Positions 44,418 to 54,170 of a stretch of 64,000 nt of DNA are shown piece after piece. Numbering within the stretch: position 1 is the stretch's first letter; each line of letters begins with the position of its first letter. The translations under genes and the position numbers were made by a program. Under the pieces are notes generated by a model. The model did no database searches, was not told where the DNA came from, and saw only the letters and a program-made list of their open reading frames with translations. The DNA is from Actinobacillus delphinicola (GTDB lineage Bacteria > Pseudomonadota > Gammaproteobacteria > Enterobacterales > Pasteurellaceae), in contig NZ_LR134510.1 of NCBI RefSeq assembly GCF_900638385.1, forward strand, positions 1,302,001 to 1,366,000, read 5' to 3'.

Positions 44418-46175
44418 ATGCTAAAGACTTGGTTGTCAAGTAAAAATGGACTTTTTGCAGTACGTCCATTTAGCGCTCTACGGGATAGTTTTCGTTTAGG
44501 TTATACGAAAAAAGATTTATTCCGTGATTTTGTAGCTGGTATAACGGTAGGGATTATCGCTATACCTCTTTCTATGGCATTAGCAATTGCGAGTGGTGTT
44601 GCGCCACAACACGGGCTTTATACTGCCATTGTTGCAGGTTTCGTTATCGCATTGTTAGGTGGTTCTCGTTTTAACATTTCTGGTCCAACTGCCGCTTTCG
44701 TTGTTATTTTATATCCGATTACGCAACAATTTGGATTAAGTGGCTTACTTATTGCAGGTTTAATGGCAGGGGTTATTCTTGTGATTATGGCGATGTTACG
44801 TCTTGGTCGCTTAATTGAGTACATTCCATTGCCAGTTACACTCGGTTTTACTTGTGGTATCGGGATTGTGATTGCAACTTTGCAAATTAAAGATTTCCTT
44901 GGTTTGCACATCGCAAAAATGCCAGCAACTTACATTGGTAAAGTTGAAGCACTTTTCCATGCATTACCGACCTTAAAAGTGGCAGATCTTGTGGTTGGTG
45001 TAATTACGTTAATCATTTTAACTCAATGGCGCCGTTTACGTTTACCAATTCCAGGACACCTTCCAGCGGTGATTATTGGTACCATCGTGGCAATGATTTT
45101 TGCACATTTTGGTTCTGAAGTTGCAACTATCGGTTCTTCTTTCACCTATACTTTACCAGATGGCACAACAGGGCAAGGTATTCCAAATGTATTACCAGAA
45201 TTTTCCTTCCCGTGGAATACACCAAATGCTGATGGTACAGTAACGCATTGGACATTTGCGAAAGTACAATCTTTATTACCAGCTGCATTTTCTATGGCGG
45301 TATTAGGGGCGATTGAATCATTACTTTCAGCGGTTGTATTAGATAACATGACCAGCACCAAACACCATTCTAATAATGAATTATTAGCTCAAGGGATTGG
45401 TAATATCGTTGCACCATTTATGGGTGGGATTACAGCAACTGCAGCGATTGCACGTTCTACAGCTAACGTAAAAGCAGGTGGTTATTCTCCAATTTCAAGC
45501 GTATTCCATTCATTACTTGTACTTTGTTCAGTCGTGTTCTTCGCAAAACAACTTTCTTATTTACCATTAGCCTCAATGGCAGCTTTATTAATGGTTGTAG
45601 CTTGGAATATGGCAAACGTTGGACCAATTATTCAGCTTATTCGCCGTTCAGGACGTAGTGAAATTGCGGTACTTTTCATTTGTATCTTCCTCACCGTTGT
45701 GTTTGATATGGTGATCGCAATTACTGTTGGCGTATTACTAGCAAGTTTACTATTCATTCGTAAAATTGCAGAAATGACCAAACCAGTTGCGCAAACCGTC
45801 CCAACAGATTTAGCAGAAAATACCGTGATTTACCGTATTAATGGACCATTATTCTTTGCTGCAGCAGATAATCTTTTTGCTGAATTGCATACCAAAATTC
45901 TTGAATCCGATCATCCAGTGAAAAATATCATTTTACAATGTGATGCGGCAACCATTTTGGATGCAGGTGGTGTGCATGCTTTAATGCGTTTTGTTCAAAC
46001 GCTTAAACCAGGTCAAAAATTATATATGACTAACATGCAATTCCAACCATTGCGTGCAATTGTGAAAGCAAAACATACCCCAGAAATTAAAGCGATTAAT
46101 TTCAATTCAAGTCTTGATCAAGCATTGAAAAAAATTCGCCGTAAAGAAGCGAAAAATATTGAAGTGTTAGAATAA
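44418..46175 (+). CDS. dauA: SulP-family transporter DauA (C4-dicarboxylate)
   Basis: A 585-residue SLC26/SulP transporter: about 12-14 membrane helices with family motifs DFVAGITVGIIAIPLSMALAIASGVAPQHGLYTAIVAGFVIALLGGS and FNISGPTAAF, and a C-terminal STAS domain (about 450-560). E. coli DauA (YchM) takes up succinate, fumarate and aspartate aerobically; substrate here is inferred. It lies just outside the island and is followed by a strong terminator. Confidence 0.88.
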   Translation: MLKTWLSSKNGLFAVRPFSALRDSFRLGYTKKDLFRDFVAGITVGIIAIPLSMALAIASGVAPQHGLYTAIVAGFVIALLGGSRFNISGPTAAFVVILYPITQQFGLSGLLIAGLMAGVILVIMAMLRLGRLIEYIPLPVTLGFTCGIGIVIATLQIKDFLGLHIAKMPATYIGKVEALFHALPTLKVADLVVGVITLIILTQWRRLRLPIPGHLPAVIIGTIVAMIFAHFGSEVATIGSSFTYTLPDGTTGQGIPNVLPEFSFPWNTPNADGTVTHWTFAKVQSLLPAAFSMAVLGAIESLLSAVVLDNMTSTKHHSNNELLAQGIGNIVAPFMGGITATAAIARSTANVKAGGYSPISSVFHSLLVLCSVVFFAKQLSYLPLASMAALLMVVAWNMANVGPIIQLIRRSGRSEIAVLFICIFLTVVFDMVIAITVGVLLASLLFIRKIAEMTKPVAQTVPTDLAENTVIYRINGPLFFAAADNLFAELHTKILESDHPVKNIILQCDAATILDAGGVHALMRFVQTLKPGQKLYMTNMQFQPLRAIVKAKHTPEIKAINFNSSLDQALKKIRRKEAKNIEVLE

Positions 46176-46192
46176 GATTAGCTTATCACTAC

Positions 46193-46236
46193 GCCACGAT
46201 TTTCGTAAAAATTTATGGAAAATCGTGGCTTTTTTT
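46193..46236. terminator. Dyad repeat copy 7 acting as terminator between dauA and pabA
   Basis: A perfect 12-base stem GCCACGATTTTC/GAAAATCGTGGC with loop GTAAAAATTTATG and seven Ts. This is a full copy of the dispersed repeat family, here well placed as a terminator for two convergent genes. Confidence 0.8.
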
Positions 46237-46828
46237 ATTTTATTGCCAACCAATTTTGCATTATCTGCAAACCAAATTCCGACATAATACTTTCTGGATG
46301 AAACTGAATGCCATAAATTGGGAGAGATTTATGTTGATATGCCAGTACGACGTTATCATCGCATTGTGCGGTGACGTCTAATGGAAAATCAGACGGCATG
46401 TCTTTTACTGCCCAAGAATGATAAAGCCCCACATAAAAATCTTTAGGTAAACCTGCAAAAAGTAAAGAGGGTGCGTTTACATGACAATATTTACGTTCGC
46501 CATGTCGTGGTGCTTGTAATTGCTTTAATTCGCCACCAAAAAACTCCCATAAACTTTGATGCCCAAGACAAACACCTAGAATGGATTTAGATTGATAAAA
46601 TTTATTATAAATTTCAAAAAGTTGGGGATAGGCAGAAGGCACGTCAGGTCCTGGAGAAATCAAAATATGGCTAAAAGGCTCAATCAATGCCAAATCCACT
46701 TTCTCTACATCGCAAACCTGAAAAGGAATTTCGCACTGGCGCAAAAGCTCAACGAGATTGTAAGTGAAAGAATCATGATTATTCACAAGAAAAACCGAGG
46801 GTTGCGGGGAAGTGGGTTTCATCTGCAT
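46235..46828 (-). CDS. pabA: Aminodeoxychorismate/anthranilate synthase glutaminase
   Basis: A 197-residue class I glutamine amidotransferase: NNHDSFTYNLVELL at the N-terminus, nucleophile Cys in LGVCLGHQSLWE, and His-Glu in YGIQFHPESI. It supplies ammonia to the divergent pabB product. TrpG activity cannot be excluded from sequence alone, but the pabB-pabC neighbourhood favours PabA. Confidence 0.88.
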   Translation of the reverse strand: MQMKPTSPQPSVFLVNNHDSFTYNLVELLRQCEIPFQVCDVEKVDLALIEPFSHILISPGPDVPSAYPQLFEIYNKFYQSKSILGVCLGHQSLWEFFGGELKQLQAPRHGERKYCHVNAPSLLFAGLPKDFYVGLYHSWAVKDMPSDFPLDVTAQCDDNVVLAYQHKSLPIYGIQFHPESIMSEFGLQIMQNWLAIK

Positions 46829-46894
46829 TGCGTTTCCTTTTCAAAATTGCATAAAATGGCGCATTATCCATTGTTTTTTTGATGAGTACTAGTT

Positions 46895-47881
46895 TTGCAA
46901 AATTTTATTTCCCAAGCAAATATCTACGGCACAAAGCGTCAACCTTGCTTTTTTTACATTGATTTTGAACAGCAAAAACCCGTGATATTGCCCCTTGCTA
47001 CGTTAGATCCTAAGCAAATCGCTTTTTCTTTCCCTGAAAAAAGGAATATCGAACCGCAATCGATTCCGATTAAATTAGAATGGAACGAGTTACCAAAGCC
47101 TATTGATTTTGAAACTTATCAGCAGGGATTTGATATCGTGCAAGCGGGTTTGAAACAGGGGAATTCGTACTTATTAAATTTAACGTTTCCTACTGAAGTT
47201 TTCCCAAATGCGACATTGGAAGAGATTTTTTATGCGACCGATGCTCCCTTTAAATTGTATGTAGCAGGGCAGTTTGTTTATTTTTCACCAGAGGCGTTTG
47301 TTAAAACACGAAATAATCAAATCATGACCTTCCCAATGAAAGGAACCCTCACCACCACCTACGAATACTTAGCCCAAGATAAAGCCGCATTACTTGCGAA
47401 TGTCAAAGAGCAACGTGAGCATTATACGATTGTCGATCTGATGCGAAATGATTTGGCGATGGTGGCGCAGAATGTGCAGGTAAAACGGTTCCGCTATGTG
47501 GAAGAAATTGTGACAGGCAAAAATATTATTTTGCAAACCAGCTCAGAGATTTGTGGGGAGCTTGGCGAAAGTTGGCAAGATCGATTAGGTGATATGATCG
47601 CAAGTTTACTTCCCGCAGGATCAATCAGTGGCGCACCGAAAGAAAAAACAGTTGAGATTATCCAAAATGCCGAACGGCAAGAACGAGGCTACTACACTGG
47701 AATTTTTGGCTATTTTGATGGAGAAGATCTGCATAGTGCCGTGGCAATTCGGTTTATTGAAAAACGAGGCGAACGGTATTTTTTCCATAGTGGTGGTGGC
47801 ATTACTTTGCATAGCCATGTACGGGAAGAATATGCCGAACTCCTTGCCAAAGTGCGCTTTCCGCAGCGTGAGGTCTTATGA
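46895..47881 (+). CDS. pabB: Aminodeoxychorismate synthase component I
   Basis: PabB makes 4-amino-4-deoxychorismate for folate. The 328-residue protein is of the short (Haemophilus) form lacking most of the N-terminal domain: FDIVQAGLKQGNSYLLNLTFPTEV, TFPMKGTLTT, DLMRNDLAMVA and LLPAGSISGAPKEKTVEII are intact. No ATG is available in frame; TTG 46895 is the likely start because an in-frame TGA lies four codons upstream. The stop overlaps pabC (ATGA). Confidence 0.92.
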   Translation: MQNFISQANIYGTKRQPCFFYIDFEQQKPVILPLATLDPKQIAFSFPEKRNIEPQSIPIKLEWNELPKPIDFETYQQGFDIVQAGLKQGNSYLLNLTFPTEVFPNATLEEIFYATDAPFKLYVAGQFVYFSPEAFVKTRNNQIMTFPMKGTLTTTYEYLAQDKAALLANVKEQREHYTIVDLMRNDLAMVAQNVQVKRFRYVEEIVTGKNIILQTSSEICGELGESWQDRLGDMIASLLPAGSISGAPKEKTVEIIQNAERQERGYYTGIFGYFDGEDLHSAVAIRFIEKRGERYFFHSGGGITLHSHVREEYAELLAKVRFPQREVL

Positions 47882-48462
47882 TATTTCCCCTTTTTGAAAC
47901 CTTTCGTTATGAAAATGGGCAGCTTTATCATCTTGATTTTCATCAAGAACGCTACCAACGTAGCATTCGAGAATTTTTTGGAAAACATATTCACGCCCCG
48001 ATTTTCGAAGAAATTTTTATGCAATTTGGGCAGTATCAGCGATTACCCGAAACGGGACTTTACCGTTTACGCTTGGCTTATAATCTGACGAAGTTTGATT
48101 TGCAAATTTTTCCTTATGAACGCAAAGTTTATCGGGCATTTAAACCGATCGTGTGTGATGACATTGATTACCACCTAAAATTCACTGATCGCCATCATTT
48201 ACAAAAATTATTGCCCCCAATAGGCGAGGCAGATGAAGTGATCATCATAAAAAATGGATCCGTCACAGATTGCACGATTGGTAATTTAGTTTTCCGTTCA
48301 GGTGATAGTTGGTTTACGCCTAATACGCCACTGCTTGCGGGAACGCAACGGGCTTATTTATTGGCAACCCAGCAAATACAATCCGTATCGATTCGGCAAA
48401 ATGATTTAAACCAATTTGAAGAAGTACGCCTAATTAATGCGTTAAATCCTTTAAACTTATAA
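47878..48462 (+). CDS. pabC: Aminodeoxychorismate lyase-like protein (PabC)
   Basis: A 194-residue class IV PLP aminotransferase fold. PabC releases p-aminobenzoate and pyruvate. Present are FETFRYENGQLYHLDFHQERYQRS and ADEVIIIKNGSVTDCTIGNLVF; the length is shorter than E. coli PabC (269) but usual for Pasteurellaceae forms. Codons for about residues 38-48 lie in a copy of the dispersed repeat (47991-48022). Start overlaps the pabB stop. Confidence 0.85.
   Translation: MIFPLFETFRYENGQLYHLDFHQERYQRSIREFFGKHIHAPIFEEIFMQFGQYQRLPETGLYRLRLAYNLTKFDLQIFPYERKVYRAFKPIVCDDIDYHLKFTDRHHLQKLLPPIGEADEVIIIKNGSVTDCTIGNLVFRSGDSWFTPNTPLLAGTQRAYLLATQQIQSVSIRQNDLNQFEEVRLINALNPLNL
47991..48022. repeat. Dispersed dyad repeat, copy 8, inside pabC
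   Basis: CACGCCCCGATTTTCG followed by AAGAAATTTTTATGC, in frame with pabC (HAPIFEEIFMQ). It is the only coding copy seen. Confidence 0.65.
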
Positions 48463-48503
48463 AGAAAGGGTTATAATCATTTTATTTAAGTAAGGAGAAA
48501 AAA

Positions 48504-48893
48504 ATGACAAAAATCATTCATACTGAAAAAGCACCTGCTGCGATTGGTCCTTATGTACAAGCAGTAGAAGCGGGTAATATGTTATACACCTCAGGACAAA
48601 TTCCTGTCGATCCAGCAACGGGTACAGTTAGTGATGATATCGCTACTCAAGCACGTCAGTCTTTGGAAAATATCAAAGCAATCGTCGAAGAAGCAGGATT
48701 AGCGGTACGCGATATTATTAAAACTACTATTTTCGTAAAAGATCTGAATGACTTTGCAACCGTAAATGAAGTTTACCAAGCTTTCTTTAGTGCAAACAAA
48801 CATCCAAGTTTCCCTGCACGTTCTTGCGTGGAAGTCGCACGTTTACCAAAAGACGTAAAAATTGAAATTGAAGCTATCGCTTTCCGTAAGTAA
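48504..48893 (+). CDS. ridA: 2-iminobutanoate/2-iminopropanoate deaminase RidA
   Basis: A 129-residue trimeric RidA/YjgF protein that hydrolyses reactive enamines/imines made by PLP enzymes. Signatures: PAAIGPYVQAVEAGNMLYTSGQIPVDP, the Arg in FPARSCVEVARLP and terminal KIEIEAIAF. AAGGAG before the start; terminator follows. Confidence 0.96.
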   Translation: MTKIIHTEKAPAAIGPYVQAVEAGNMLYTSGQIPVDPATGTVSDDIATQARQSLENIKAIVEEAGLAVRDIIKTTIFVKDLNDFATVNEVYQAFFSANKHPSFPARSCVEVARLPKDVKIEIEAIAFRK

Positions 48894-48913
48894 GTGCGAT
48901 AAATCCTATTTTA

Positions 48914-48950
48914 AAAATCCCTCTGCTTGTTTTAAACAGAGGGATTTTTT
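48914..48950 (+). terminator. Terminator after ridA
   Basis: AAATCCCTCTG/CAGAGGGATTT stem with a T-run. Confidence 0.88.
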
Positions 48951-49116
48951 ATATGAATTGGAAAAAGAGGCAGAAAGTTTGCTTCACAATATAAATCTTG
49001 TCTATCAGATAATCATTCCAATGGTCGAACCAGTTTAAAAAATATCGCTTTTACCCTTCATTTACTTTTATCATTGTCGGCAATTTTGTGCTTAAGAAAA
49101 AATCGAAAGGATTATT

Positions 49117-51126
49117 ATGAAACTCTCAAAACTCTCTCTCCTTTTAGTTTCACTTTATTCAGTCAATACTTTTGCAAACCCAAATGTGGTTGTGTTTGGT
49201 GATAGTTTAAGTGATATTGGTCAAAATGGTTGGTTACATGCGGCAACGTACAATATGCCAAACGGTAAGTTGAATAAACTTTATACTCAAGATATTGATC
49301 CAACATTAAAAGCCTCTACAAAAGGCGGAACAGACTACGCATTTAGCGGTGGCGTGATTGATAGTGCAAATTTTGCAAATCCAGCTGCGCTTTCTAAAGT
49401 ACCAACTGTTGTTGTGTCTGGACAGATCCAACAATATCTCAAACACGGTGTCGATAAAAATGCGATGCATATTGTTTGGGCGGGCGGTAATGATATGGCT
49501 GCAATTTTAAAAGGTATCCAAGAAAAATTAGCAGACGCACTACCAACTCCTGCTCAAGTTCAAGCTGCAAAAGAAGCGATGACGAAAAAATTAACCGATC
49601 TTGGTGCGAGTTTAGAAAAAGCAGTGAAGGCAGGAAAATTACCGCCACAAAAAGCAAAAGAAATGTTAGATAGTGCAAAAGAATCTGCACAAAAACAAGC
49701 TGCAGCACAAACAAATGCTGCTGTACAAAACGCAGTTGCTAAATTGATGACACCACAAAATATCGCTTTATTAAAAGAGAAAGTGGGGACCATGGCAAAA
49801 CTCATGGCACAAGATGTGGCAACTTTACAAAAAGCAGGCGTAAACCAAATTGTTTTACCAACGATTCCTAATGTCAGCATTACCCCAGAATTTCAAAAAT
49901 TACTTGCAGGCGCACCACCAAGCATGCGTAGCCAAGTGGCACAAGCAGCAAGTCTTTTAACTGATTTAGTTAATCGTGCGATTACGGAAAGTGTAAATCA
50001 AGCAGGGCATAATATTGTCCGTATCAATACCAATGCATTGTTTGAAGATATGCTTAAACATCCGCAAAATTATGGCTTGAAATACATTCAAGGTGATGCG
50101 TGTGGAGATAACAGCAGTGCGGCAGGTAAATGTACCCCTGCGGTGATCGCTAAAGTAAAAGATCCAAATAGCTACCTCTTCGCTGACCCATTCCATCCAG
50201 GTCCAGTAGCTCATAAAGCTTTTGCGGATTATGTGTTAAATGTGGTGAATACACCAAAAGCCTTTGCAGTGTTACCAAGTTTATTACAACAACAAACAGA
50301 ATTAAGCTTAGAACATTTACGTCACAATGATGAACTTAATTCAAACTATTCAGGTTTACAAGTAAGCGTGGCGCATGACCAAGCGAAAAATGTTCATATG
50401 ACGCATTTAAATGTCGCTTTCCATTTCAATCCAAATTGGCAATGGCAAGTACAGGTGAGTGAAGGTCGCAACCATTTAGATAGTTACCAACAAACTTATT
50501 TAAGCAACCGTTCTATCGTGGCGGATACGGCATTACGTTATAACGGCGATAACTACTGGTTAGGTGCATTAGCAGGGGTAAACCGTGGTAAATTCTATAC
50601 AGATCGTATGAATCAAATCGGACTTTCAACCCATGAACAACAATCACATACCACAGGTAAAGATTTCCACTTCGGTGTATATGGTGGTTATGCATGGAAT
50701 TTCGATCCAATGACATTGATCGCAAGTGCGGATTTAACTCAAAGCTTCAAACATATTGAAGGCTTTAATACGGGCAACGATCCACTTATGCAAATGTATA
50801 TCCAAGATCGTAACCAAAATAGCCTTGTATCAGGCGTTGAGTTAGAAACTCGTTTCCAACTTGATAGCTTTAAACCGTATGTACGTACACGTTTAAGCCG
50901 TGAATGGCATCGTTCAGTAGAATCGGTTAATGCATATTATAACGGTAGCGTATTTAGTACAGACGTAGCGAAATTAAAACCTTACACATGGAACGTCCAA
51001 GCTGGGGTACTTTACCAACCAACAGACTTACCAGTTTCAGCGAGTGTAAGTGTCGTGCGTGATCTTAAACAACCACTTTTACCACGTAATACCGTGTATC
51101 AAGCAAGTTTAAGTTACCATTTCTAA
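49117..51126 (+). CDS. GDSL-esterase autotransporter
   Basis: A 669-residue type Va secreted protein: signal peptide (1-20, ending NTFA), GDSL hydrolase domain with nucleophile Ser30 (VVFGDSLSD), block III GGND (123-126) and catalytic DPFH (Asp357, His360), then a 12-strand beta-barrel (about 400-669) ending in Phe. It should be displayed on the outer membrane with esterase/lipase activity, as EstA of Pseudomonas. A 90-residue Ala/Lys/Gln-rich helical segment (about 140-235) interrupts the hydrolase domain. AAAGGA ribosome site before the start. Confidence 0.92.
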   Translation: MKLSKLSLLLVSLYSVNTFANPNVVVFGDSLSDIGQNGWLHAATYNMPNGKLNKLYTQDIDPTLKASTKGGTDYAFSGGVIDSANFANPAALSKVPTVVVSGQIQQYLKHGVDKNAMHIVWAGGNDMAAILKGIQEKLADALPTPAQVQAAKEAMTKKLTDLGASLEKAVKAGKLPPQKAKEMLDSAKESAQKQAAAQTNAAVQNAVAKLMTPQNIALLKEKVGTMAKLMAQDVATLQKAGVNQIVLPTIPNVSITPEFQKLLAGAPPSMRSQVAQAASLLTDLVNRAITESVNQAGHNIVRINTNALFEDMLKHPQNYGLKYIQGDACGDNSSAAGKCTPAVIAKVKDPNSYLFADPFHPGPVAHKAFADYVLNVVNTPKAFAVLPSLLQQQTELSLEHLRHNDELNSNYSGLQVSVAHDQAKNVHMTHLNVAFHFNPNWQWQVQVSEGRNHLDSYQQTYLSNRSIVADTALRYNGDNYWLGALAGVNRGKFYTDRMNQIGLSTHEQQSHTTGKDFHFGVYGGYAWNFDPMTLIASADLTQSFKHIEGFNTGNDPLMQMYIQDRNQNSLVSGVELETRFQLDSFKPYVRTRLSREWHRSVESVNAYYNGSVFSTDVAKLKPYTWNVQAGVLYQPTDLPVSASVSVVRDLKQPLLPRNTVYQASLSYHF

Positions 51127-51152
51127 TTTAATATAAAATAGAAAATTCCCTC

Positions 51153-51206
51153 TAAGCGCGGTGGTTTTTGCAGGTTTTTTTGCTAAAATGCACCGCGTTT
51201 TTTATT
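51153..51206 (+). promoter_or_regulatory. Hairpin and promoter between the esterase gene and pflA
   Basis: CGCGGTG/CACCGCG with a long loop, followed by a T-run, probably terminates the esterase gene. TAAAAT near 51184 within the loop is a possible -10 for pflA. Confidence 0.4.
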
Positions 51207-51223
51207 TTTATTGAGGAAAGTTT

Positions 51224-51964
51224 ATGACGGTACTTGCACGCTACCATTCTTACGAATCTTGCGGTACGGTGGATGGTCCAGGCATTCGTTTTATTTTATT
51301 CTTACAAGGTTGCTTGATGCGATGCCAATATTGCCATAACCGTGATACTTGGGATTTGCATGGCGGAAAAGAAATTTCCGTTGAAGAGTTGATGAAAGAA
51401 GTATTGACCTATCGCCATTTTATGAATGCGACTGGAGGTGGGGTAACGGCATCAGGCGGGGAAGCAGTATTACAAGCTGAATTTGTGCGTGATTGGTTCC
51501 GTGCTTGCAAAGCAGAGGGGATTAATACCTGTTTAGATACCAACGGATTTGTACGCCACTATGATCAGGTGATTGATGAATTACTTGATGTCACCGATCT
51601 TGTTCTTCTCGATCTTAAACAACTTAATGATACCATTCATCAAAATTTGATCGGCGTATCCAATAAACGCACCTTAGAATTTGCAAAATATCTAGAAAAA
51701 CGCCAAATTCCAGTGTGGATCCGCTATGTGGTTGTCCCTGGTTATACCGATTTTGATGAAGATATCCATAAGCTTGGAAAATTTGTATCAACCATGAAAA
51801 ATGTTGAAAAAGTGGATCTACTACCGTATCACAAACTCGGTATGCACAAATGGGAAACCATGGGCGAAGAATATAAATTAAAAGACGTGAATCCACCAAC
51901 TAAAGAAAGCCTTGAACATATCAAAGGCATTCTTGAAAGTTATGGTCTAACCGTAAAATACTAA
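51224..51964 (+). CDS. pflA: Pyruvate formate-lyase activating enzyme
   Basis: A 246-residue radical-SAM enzyme that creates the glycyl radical on PflB under anaerobiosis. The cluster CxxxCxxC is Cys30, Cys34, Cys37 ([17 protein letters not shown]), followed by [14 protein letters not shown]. pflB is not next to it here. GAGGAAAG precedes the start. Confidence 0.96.
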   Translation: MTVLARYHSYESCGTVDGPGIRFILFLQGCLMRCQYCHNRDTWDLHGGKEISVEELMKEVLTYRHFMNATGGGVTASGGEAVLQAEFVRDWFRACKAEGINTCLDTNGFVRHYDQVIDELLDVTDLVLLDLKQLNDTIHQNLIGVSNKRTLEFAKYLEKRQIPVWIRYVVVPGYTDFDEDIHKLGKFVSTMKNVEKVDLLPYHKLGMHKWETMGEEYKLKDVNPPTKESLEHIKGILESYGLTVKY

Positions 51965-51982
51965 AATCCGATAACTTGCCTA

Positions 51983-52011
51983 AAAAAGTGCGACCAATGG
52001 TCGCATTTTTA
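51983..52011 (+). terminator. Terminator after pflA
   Basis: TGCGACC AAT GGTCGCA flanked by A- and T-runs. Confidence 0.88.
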
Positions 52012-52104
52012 TTTTTATATCTCTATAATGGATGAGATTTAAACGAAATGTTTCACTATTTTTAAAATTTAATAATAAAATCATGTAATTATTTGGAGAA
52101 ACTT

Positions 52105-52920
52105 ATGCGGTTAATACCTTTAATGGATGATGCTCAAGTCAGTGAATGGGCAGCAAATTATATCGTTGAACGAATCAATCAATTCCAACCTACGCCCGAT
52201 CGTCCTTTTGTTCTCGGTCTCCCAACAGGCGGAACGCCACTTGCCACTTACCAAAAACTCATAAAACGCTATCAAGAAGGCAAAGTCAGTTTTAAAAATG
52301 TCGTTACTTTTAATATGGATGAATATGTTGACTTACCCGAAGATCATCCACAAAGCTATCACTATTTTATGTACCATAATTTTTTCAATCACATTGATAT
52401 TCCAAAAGAAAATATTAATATCCTCAATGGCAATGCAAAAAATTATGAAGAAGAATGTAAACGTTACGAGGAAAAAATTCGCCAATATGGAAAAATTCAT
52501 CTCTTTATGGGCGGAGTAGGAACGGACGGACACATTGCCTTTAACGAACCCGCATCCTCACTTTCCTCTCGTACACGCATAAAAACCCTCACTGAAGAAA
52601 CCCGCATCGCAAATTCCCGCTTCTTTGACCACAATCTTGATGAAGTCCCTAAATACGCCTTAACCATTGGCGTAGGCACATTATTAGATGCAGAAGAAGT
52701 GATGTTACTTGTCACTGGATACAATAAAGCACTCGCTTTACAAGCAGGGGTAGAAGGTGCGGTAAATCATTTATGGACCGTCAGTGCGTTACAACTTCAC
52801 CCACAATGCATTATTGTGTGTGATGAAGAGGCTACGCAAGAACTGAAGGTAAAAACCGTCAAATACTTTAAAGCGTTAGAACATGCAGCGATTTGCTCCG
52901 TTGCTAAAACCGAAAATTAG
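52105..52920 (+). CDS. nagB: Glucosamine-6-phosphate deaminase
   Basis: NagB converts glucosamine-6-P to fructose-6-P and ammonia. The 271-residue protein has [35 protein letters not shown] and the catalytic [19 protein letters not shown] 52105 with GGAGAAAC upstream aligns with the family start (MRLIPLMDD); a TTG four codons earlier is rejected. Operon with nagA, 9 bases downstream. No sialic-acid genes lie beside the pair. Confidence 0.97.
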   Translation: MRLIPLMDDAQVSEWAANYIVERINQFQPTPDRPFVLGLPTGGTPLATYQKLIKRYQEGKVSFKNVVTFNMDEYVDLPEDHPQSYHYFMYHNFFNHIDIPKENINILNGNAKNYEEECKRYEEKIRQYGKIHLFMGGVGTDGHIAFNEPASSLSSRTRIKTLTEETRIANSRFFDHNLDEVPKYALTIGVGTLLDAEEVMLLVTGYNKALALQAGVEGAVNHLWTVSALQLHPQCIIVCDEEATQELKVKTVKYFKALEHAAICSVAKTEN

Positions 52921-52929
52921 GAGGAAATG

Positions 52930-54069
52930 ATGAAATATGCATTAATCAATACCACTATTTATACGGGTGAAGCCGTTTTGAAACACCATGCCGTCCTTAT
53001 CGAAGGGGATAAGATCGTCGGTATTCAAAGCGAAGAATCTTTACCGCATACGCTTAAAAAAGTTGATCTAAAAGGCGCAAATCTTTGTGCGGGTTTTATC
53101 GACTTACAAATTAACGGTTGTGGCGGTGTCATGTTTAATGATGACATCAGCGTAAAAGCATTAGAAACAATGCAGAAAACCAATATTCGATCAGGGACAA
53201 CCAGTTTTTTACCGACATTTATTACCGCTGCAAACGAAAAAATGTTCCAAGCCATTGATGTCGTAAAAGACTACATGCGCAAACATAAACACGAAGTACT
53301 TGGTATCCACCTCGAAGGACCTTATCTCAGCAAAGAGAAAAAAGGCGTACATCGTAGTGAATTTGTGCGTGGCATTACCCATGAAATGAAAAATGATCTT
53401 TGCGCGCGTGCGGATTACATTAAAATGCTCACCCTCGCTCCAGAAAACCCAACTGCTGAATTTATTCCTGAATTTGTAAAAGCAGGGATTGTGGTTTCGC
53501 TTGGGCATTCCAATGCTACTTTTGAACAGGCTCAAGCTGCTTTCCACGCAGGCGCAACCTGTGTCACTCACTTACATAATGCGATGTCGCCAATTAGCTC
53601 AGGTCGTGACATGGGAATGGTGGGGGCTTGCCTTTACAGTGATGGCTATGCAGGTATCATTGCGGATGGATTACATGTGACTTTTGAAAATATTGCCCTT
53701 GATAAAAAAATCAAAGGCGATCGTTTATTTGTCGTAACAGATGCCATCGCACCAGCAGGATCAGACATCAAAACTTTCCCATTTGAAGGCAAACAAATCC
53801 ATGTAGAAAATGGACGTTGTGTCGATGAAAATGGCACATTAGCGGGTTCTTCTATCACCATGATTGAATCCGTTGCTAACTTAGTAAAACATGTCGGCAT
53901 GAGCCTACAAGAAGCACTCCGCATGGCAAACCTTTATCCAGCACGTGCAATTCGCGTGGACGATAAATTAGGTTCTATTCATACGGGTAAAATTGCCAAC
54001 TTAACGGCATTTGACCACGAATTTAACGTGACCGCTGTTGTCGTTAATGGTGAATATAAAATTTTCTAA
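52930..54069 (+). CDS. nagA: N-acetylglucosamine-6-phosphate deacetylase
   Basis: NagA removes acetate from GlcNAc-6-P, feeding NagB. The 379-residue amidohydrolase has GFIDLQINGCGGVMFND, GIHLEGPYLS, GHSNATFEQA, THLHNAMSP and VTDAIAPAG with the metal and catalytic residues. AGGAGG fits ATG 52930 (5-base spacing) better than ATG 52927. Confidence 0.96.
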   Translation: MKYALINTTIYTGEAVLKHHAVLIEGDKIVGIQSEESLPHTLKKVDLKGANLCAGFIDLQINGCGGVMFNDDISVKALETMQKTNIRSGTTSFLPTFITAANEKMFQAIDVVKDYMRKHKHEVLGIHLEGPYLSKEKKGVHRSEFVRGITHEMKNDLCARADYIKMLTLAPENPTAEFIPEFVKAGIVVSLGHSNATFEQAQAAFHAGATCVTHLHNAMSPISSGRDMGMVGACLYSDGYAGIIADGLHVTFENIALDKKIKGDRLFVVTDAIAPAGSDIKTFPFEGKQIHVENGRCVDENGTLAGSSITMIESVANLVKHVGMSLQEALRMANLYPARAIRVDDKLGSIHTGKIANLTAFDHEFNVTAVVVNGEYKIF

Positions 54070-54083
54070 AATGAATGAATAAA

Positions 54084-54157
54084 AAACGCCTCGATTACAC
54101 TTAAATTCGGCTTTTATAAACAAAAGTATAAAAAAATTTAAGAAAATCGGGGCGTGA
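54084..54157. repeat. Dispersed dyad repeat, copy 9 (long inverted form)
   Basis: ACGCCTCGATT on the left pairs with AATCGGGGCGT on the right, and AATTT/AAATT words lie inside. It fills the space between the convergent nagA and kdkA, where no other terminator is seen. Confidence 0.65.
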
Positions 54158-54170
54158 TTTATTTATAAAA

